DNA of 64,000 bases from Liquidambar formosana. Taxonomy: Eukaryota > Streptophyta > Magnoliopsida > Saxifragales > Altingiaceae. How positions within the stretch are numbered: the first letter of the stretch is position 1; every line of letters begins with the position of its first letter. The notes under the pieces were generated by a model, which saw only the letters and a program-made list of their open reading frames with translations, was not told the DNA's origin and searched no databases. Shown here piece after piece: positions 58,323 to 64,000 of the stretch. The position numbers were made by a program, and so were the translations under genes. Where the stretch lies: contig CM077823.1 of the NCBI GenBank assembly GCA_039720395.1, positions 5,818,909 through 5,882,908 on the forward strand, given 5' to 3'.

Positions 58323-59028
58323 TGTTGGAAACTTTTATTATTTTATGGAAGTTTCAAAACTTTATATATTTTGACAGTTTCAATTCTTGTCATTATATTG
58401 TTACCATTATGTGATTATGGTTATTGTCTGTTACTTTTAAAGATTTTATTACCATTTTTATTCGGTCTTAATGCTTATTACCATTGGATGTTAATAGCAT
58501 TGACCATTGGTTTGCTTGAACGTTGTGCATAGGTTTCTAGGGCCTATATAAGTGGAACGTTCCAGCAAACATTGGAGATATATATATATATCAGATTTAT
58601 TCTTCTCTTTCATCTGTCTGTTCTTCTCTATCTCTCCTGTTCTCTTATTTTCTTTTCTACTATTTTCTCTATATATTCTATGGGCAATTTAGACACGTTC
58701 TTGGCACATATCTGCTGTAGACGTGCACTATGGATCAGACCGCCTGAGAGGAATTGGGTTGTATCTTGGAGCCGTATACGACCGCCAATACCTGCACGTG
58801 GGGAGGCGTATGCGACTTTAGGACAACGAATACATGCCTCACTGATTCCCTCAAGCTATGTTTTCTTTACTCTATTCATTTTACTTTGTGCGTTAATATT
58901 GTTAATGTATACCTTGTTCTATTATGTTGTTAATTTGATATTCTATCTACTTGTGTAATCATTTATATTTGTGTAATTTATATTTGTAAAATTGTTCATT
59001 GTGTAGTGGTTAAATAAATTTCCCAACA
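58323..59028 (+). repeat. 5' LTR of the young element
   Basis: 706 bp. Core promoter GGCCTATATAAGTGG at 58541-58555, followed by a CT-rich leader. Confidence 0.92.
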
Positions 59029-59930
59029 ATCTAAAGTCGCATATATATATAATGTGAATAATTATACATTAAAAATTTTATCTATGAATTGTATTCAATT
59101 GTTTTGAGTATTAACGAAATTTTTAGAAGAGATTTTATTCAGAATTGTGTGTGTTTTTCATGTGCCAATATCACTGATGTTTAGTATGTGTTTTGTTCAA
59201 AAGAAATATACATAGATATAGAGATAGAGTGAATTTGTATTCCCTGTGTTTTAGTGATATAACTCTTGCATATGTTGGTTCCATTTAGATTTCTCTTTCG
59301 ATGACAAATCTTTGGTATTCTAGATAAATATTAGTTGGTAATGTTTTTTAAACAAGTGCTGTCTTTTGAATATAAAAAAAAACCTGGAAAAAAAAAAAAA
59401 AAAAGGTTTAATGGAATATTGGTTCCTTGTTTGTTTTTCATTGGTCTATTGCCATCTTTATATATCCCACCAACAGAACATTGAGATTATAAATGCTTAA
59501 TTTGATTCAAATTTAGTTAATAGGAAATTTATATTTTAAAGCGTTAATTTCGTACTCAAGACGGAGTTTGGAAGTGCTTTTGTTTCTTTAATTGTTTGTC
59601 CATATTCACGATGCATCTATGATTTAAGATTTTACCCATTTGTATATTTTTTCTGAGTGAGTATATATATGCTAGTAAATTTCTTGTGATGATATTGAGC
59701 TATATATGTGCTGAACATGGGAACGTTTGGCTTTGTTCCATGAATTAAATTTGTTACATTGTTGACTTTTACTATTATCTGTTTAACTAATAAAAGGGAA
59801 CGGTTTCCTACTTTAAATTTTGCTTTGGTCTGCATTTTATTTGTTACAATTTGACTGTCTACTGTTACCAAAATATAAGGAGAAAAAAAAAAAAAAAAAA
59901 CTGTTATACTTTTATTAATGTTTCATGTTC

Positions 59931-60018
59931 TAACATTTCATATGTCAAGGTTAAACAAATTCAATTGAATTTTCTAACATTTCATATGTCAAGGTTAAAC
60001 AAATTCAATTGAATTGAT
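59931..60018. repeat. 44-bp tandem duplication
   Basis: TAACATTTCATATGTCAAGG then TTAAACAAATTCAATTGAAT occurs at 59931 and again at 59975, virtually identical. Confidence 0.93.
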
Positions 60019-60329
60019 ATAATACTATATTGAATTAAAGTTTTCCTGGCGAACTTGTAGGTTAGTTCACTCCAATATATTACATGTCACCTGTGTACTT
60101 GTTTAGTGTTTTATTGGCATGAGACATTAAAAGTAAAATAAAATAATAAATAAATAAATAAAATCTTGAGGATCACTTAGATGAAAGGTTGAATTGTTTT
60201 CATTAGAATAATATGAAGTATTATTATGATTTAATTTTTGATAGTTTTATGTGAACAATTTTGGTGTGACCGTTATGTATGTTAGATAATCTCTTTGGTA
60301 ACCTATGCATCCAAAGTGGAACATAGACA

Positions 60330-60849
60330 CAGGGGCGGAGGGAGGGGGGTGCCAGGGGGGGCAATTGACCCCCCTCACTCATTGGAGTTTTTTTTTTTAG
60401 TATACATATTTCCTTATATATTTAAATATGCCCCCTCTAAGATTATATTTTTGCCCCTCTAAAATATATTTTTGACCCCTTTTGATTTTATAACTGACCC
60501 CCCTACTCTAGTCTCTTTCCTTTTTCTCCCCTTTATATAAATAGCTTTTAGTCTCTTACCCATGTTTTACTCAAGTTATGTCTCCTGTTCTTGAGCTATG
60601 CCCTTTTTTGATTTAATATACATTATTTCATCAAATATATATATATAGATATTTATTATTAATGAATATTTAAGTTTTTGTGTTAATTATTAAGTTTAAA
60701 CAATTTTCTTTGTTCTTGTTAATTTTTATTATATAAAGAAGGCTACTTCAAATGATTATTTAATTTATAGAGTTAGAAAGAAAAAAAATTAAACAGTTAC
60801 ATCTATACAAAGTCGCCCCCCCTAAGATAAATTTCTGGATCCGCCACTG
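60330..60849 (-). mobile_element. hAT MITE, same family as 54939-56004
   Basis: Exact 8-bp duplication CATAGACA at 60322-60329 and 60850-60857. Ends CAGGGGCGGAGGGAGG and, inward-read, CAGTGGCGGATCCAGA. G-rich blocks (GCCAGGGGGGG, TAGGGGGGGCGACTTT) as in the relative. 520 bp, no transposase. It lies inside the young LTR element, so it is younger than that element or was copied with it. Confidence 0.93.
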
Positions 60850-62553
60850 CATAGACATTTGGCTAATCTGATGCATTTAACTGTATTTTATTGCTAGTTT
60901 TTCGTTTAGCCGTTTTAGCCCTACATAGCCTTTCATCTTGCTATTTTAGCATTAATGCAAGACACTTCGTTTTTTTTTTTCGACAATTATTTTATTCGTT
61001 ATTCTTATTGTATCTTACAGTTGGAATCATTATGGATGCCTTACGTTTTAACACATTTGCATTTCATATACTTCTGTTACATAATTTATATATATACATT
61101 TATCAAGTTTTGAAAAGAGTTAGCCAGGCAGGTTAATTTGTGGACCTACTGAGTATGGTCTTTCTAATTGTATCATGGACTTAAATATATATGCACTTGT
61201 GGTCATTGTAGTGTGCTCATTGATGTTGGAACCTGTTAATTCAGATGGTGAAGCCTGTTAAGTTTATAAACCTAGATTTAGGTGTTCAATTCGACTTTAA
61301 GACATTCACTTGCTTACTTGTTAGGAGGAAAATTGAGATTTAGCTAAGACAATCTTGCCTCCTATCTTCTTGAAAAATTTATGTCCCTTACATAAAATAG
61401 TTTTCTATATACCATAAAAGTATTTTTTATTGTTCTAGTTTTACATAAAATTTTAATATTAGCTGAAATTTATATGTGATGATTTGAGTATATAATTATT
61501 TAAATTGTTTGGTTTACCTCGATAAAACATTTCTTGATTTAAAATTTTAAATTGATAAATAAATTTAAATGCTAAGAATGTGCGACTAGTTCATATTCTG
61601 TGTAATAATATTGCAAACTTGAATTGGAACTTTTCTTATTCTTTGTGGACTAAAAATAAATAGGATTTACATGTGATACCATTGTCATAATAAGATTCTT
61701 GTGATCTTTCTAATCGTCTTTCTATGGTATTGTTAATTTTGGAAAAAAAAATGAAGAGTATATAGTCCTCATCAAATGCAATGATCTGATCAAATTTTAT
61801 CCCAGATAATTTTCATGTGAGATATATGAAATGTGTATAAAGCGTTTTGTATTTTAAATTTATATATATTTACCATTTTCTATGAGAAGAATATGGTTTT
61901 GCATGTGTAATGTTAAATAAATTATATTGTTAGTCATATGATTGTTAACTATAGGAATTTCTTTATATAAATAGTTTATGGAAAATCTTCATCTAATCTA
62001 AATATGTTAAAATAATTATATAGTGAGTATATATGATTTATTTTCTATGAACTCCAGTTGTCTTAAAATTTGTTTTTGCTCAATGTGAGACGTACTTACT
62101 AGCTTAACTAATATATTTATTTATTTTTAATTAAAAAAATTAAATGGGTTCGTATATATGGATGAATATATATTCCATAGGATTTGATTTAAAACAAAAT
62201 TATTCACAAGTAGAATTTTGTCAAACAATGTTTCATTGTACATAGCATATTATAAAATATTTTGAATGTGGGGGTTTACTATGGGGTAATGGTTGTTGTG
62301 GTATGTTATATTTTACATGAGCATTATATTTTGTGGAAAAGATTTGAAATGGCTAAAATGGTGATTTTATAAAATTATAGTTTGGAGATGATTTACCACC
62401 TTAATTGTTAAATTTTATATGAAGAGTATTTATGGACGTGGAAATAAAATAGTCATTTTATTTGGAGCAGGATATTATTATTTGGGTAATTATATTATCT
62501 TATGATTTACACTACATCATGTGCATTGCGATTATGAATGGTTCTCATGAAAA

Positions 62554-62614
<61 letters not shown>

Positions 62615-62929
62615 ATGATATTTACCATGTATATTATATTTCTTTGATGAAAGTCATAGAATTTATTATGTTATCGTACTTATAATTTCTTGTTGGGATA
62701 GAAGCGTACATTGTTTACGAGATGTTGTTAGTAATCATGTTGGCTTTCAATTCTGTTATTTGTGGACTCATTTAAAGAATCAAAATATTCATTATTGTGG
62801 GGGTTCATTACATTGGCATATCTATTTTGTTTAAATTTACTAATGTGTATGTGAAGCTTTATGTGATACAGGAGACAAAACGATGATGCCAATATAATTG
62901 TGAGACGCACAATGTGGTGCATAAAATGA
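60850..62929. other. AT-rich interior of the LTR element
   Basis: No coding block recognised. (TA)n at 62562-62611 after an A-run. Confidence 0.5.
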
Positions 62930-63520
62930 TATCTAGGAAATGTAATCGTAGATTTGTCGAGGGGAATGGGGCTAAGCCCATAGGGAGTCACCTAGGCAGG
63001 TAACCCAACCTTTATGATTGGAGATCCCAAGGAAAAGGTTCAATGTGGTAAAAACAATCCATACTGCGTGACTCAAATTCCAGCACTCTTTTTGAGCAGA
63101 CACGTGCGTAAAAATTATCCTACCCCATTCCTATGACATAGTGCTGATGACATGTGACGTTAAGGAAGGGTTATACCCTGAATGAGCCCGAGGCGGACAT
63201 TCTTCCGCGAGGTACTTGTCACATGTACCCTTGGAGGACTCACCTAAGTGAGAGTTGTCGTGAGGCCGCGACTATGAGAATAGGGCTATTCTCTAGAAAC
63301 TCTCATGATAATCAAGATCGAGCACATAGCTTTTAATAGTGCTAACCCGCGCCAAATATACGTGTCAATACCGTGTGTGTGACAGTTGAATTCTGGTCAA
63401 AGGGGTCTAGTTCAAGACCTAGTTCACTATGATTCCTTCAGAAGGAGATTGTCAACACTAAGTGTAGGCTCAAGTCCGGAAGACTCCTATGCCCATTGCA
63501 TGGTATATAATTGCCCAAAG
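62930..63520 (+). other. GC-richer, hairpin-rich block next to the 3' LTR
   Basis: In contrast to the AT-rich rest of the element this block has balanced composition and several short hairpins: GGGCTAAGCCC (about 62969-62979), CTCACCTAAGTGAG (63239-63252) and GAGAATAGGGCTATTCTC (63276-63293). No frame is open for more than about 60 codons. It resembles conserved non-coding blocks I have seen near the 3' end of other non-autonomous plant LTR elements; I cannot name a described motif with certainty. Confidence 0.5.
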
Positions 63521-63582
63521 ATTTTTATTTATTTATTATAAATATATTATGTGATTTTAAAGTTTTGAATCTTGTGGGGAAT

Positions 63583-64000
63583 TGTTGGAAACTTTTATTA
63601 TTTTATGGAAGTTTCAAAACTTTATATATTTTGACAGTTTCAATTCTTGTCATTATATTGTTACCATTATGTGATTATGGTTATTGTCTGTTACTTTTAA
63701 AGATTTTATTACCATTTTTATTAGGTCTTAATGCTTATTACCATTGGATGTTAATAGCATTGACCGTTGGTTTGCTTGAACGTTGTGCATAGGTTTCTAG
63801 GGCCTATATAAGTGGAACGTTCCAGCAAACATTGGAGATATATATATATCAGATTTATTCTTCTCTTTCATCTGTCTGTTCTTCTCTATCTCTCCTGTTC
63901 TCTTATTTTCTTTTCTACTATTTTCTCTATATATTCTATGGGCAATTTAGACACGTTCTTGGCACATGTCTGCTGTAGACGTGCACTATGGATCAGACCG
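63583..64000 (+). repeat. 3' LTR of the young element, cut by the window end
   Basis: First 418 bp of a predicted 704-706 bp LTR, matching 58323-58742. A TATA box is conserved at about 63805. Confidence 0.92.

Larger units (their letters stand above)
58323..64000 (+). mobile_element. Young non-coding LTR retrotransposon, runs off the window
   Basis: A 706-bp left LTR (58323-59028) begins TGTTGGAAACTTTTATTATT and ends TTTCCCAACA. A second copy starts at 63583 and continues past the window end. Over the roughly 418 comparable bases I count three substitutions and one 2-bp TA-repeat length change, about 99% identity. Orientation is +: TATATAA box in the LTR and a purine tract CTTGTGGGGA before the second LTR. 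The 4.55-kb interior has no gag or pol. It holds a hAT MITE (60330-60849), a (TA)n run and a GC-richer block (62930-63520). No obvious tRNA primer site follows the left LTR. Confidence 0.9.

Overview
The window reads as AT-rich, transposon-dense nuclear DNA of a flowering plant, probably a eudicot. The reasons are plant-type spliced genes with GT/AG introns, a BDA1/ACD6-like ankyrin-PGG gene, a TNT1-type Copia element with an initiator-Met-tRNA primer site, CACTA, Mutator-like and hAT elements, Stowaway MITEs and tRNA-derived SINEs. I cannot name the species. Only one apparently functional protein gene is visible: a two-exon ankyrin-repeat membrane protein on the minus strand (exon 1 at 32476-31799, exon 2 at 19771-18992).

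Layout. 1-1560: purine- and CT-rich low-complexity DNA and a leader-like stretch. 1899-5386: five degenerate internal exons of an EMB8-like alpha/beta hydrolase. 5992-7171: two degenerate exons of the organellar tRNA-threonylcarbamoyl transferase GCP1/OSGEPL1. 8892-9136: a 70-bp tandem repeat. 10591-11741: a 117-bp tandem array ending in a CACTA terminus, which cuts into a broken minus-strand gene (11742-12429). 12440-14850: repeat-rich DNA, possibly the subterminal part of a Mutator-like element. 14983-16460: a smaller Mutator-like element. 17105-17450: a LINE RNase H tail. 18992-32476: the ankyrin gene. Its roughly 12-kb intron holds a Copia element nested in a long-TIR DNA element, plus several MITEs. 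32560-33780: a tandem duplication of the 5' flank. 34-41 kb: MITEs. 41.9-54.8 kb: an approximately 650-bp duplicated segment, one copy of which was blown up to nearly 10 kb by nested insertions (a solo-LTR-like insert and a non-coding LTR element carrying a CACTA in its own LTR). 54.9-57.2 kb: hAT elements. 58323 to the window end: a very young LTR retrotransposon without any coding capacity.

The genes here do not form a pathway. The two metabolic gene remnants have the same orientation, keep introns, lack their first and last exons and carry stops, frameshifts or lost splice sites, so they look like captured or duplicated fragments. The main biological interest is the layered insertion history, which flanking target-site duplications date relatively in several places, and two non-coding elements whose internal structure is not explained by protein coding.
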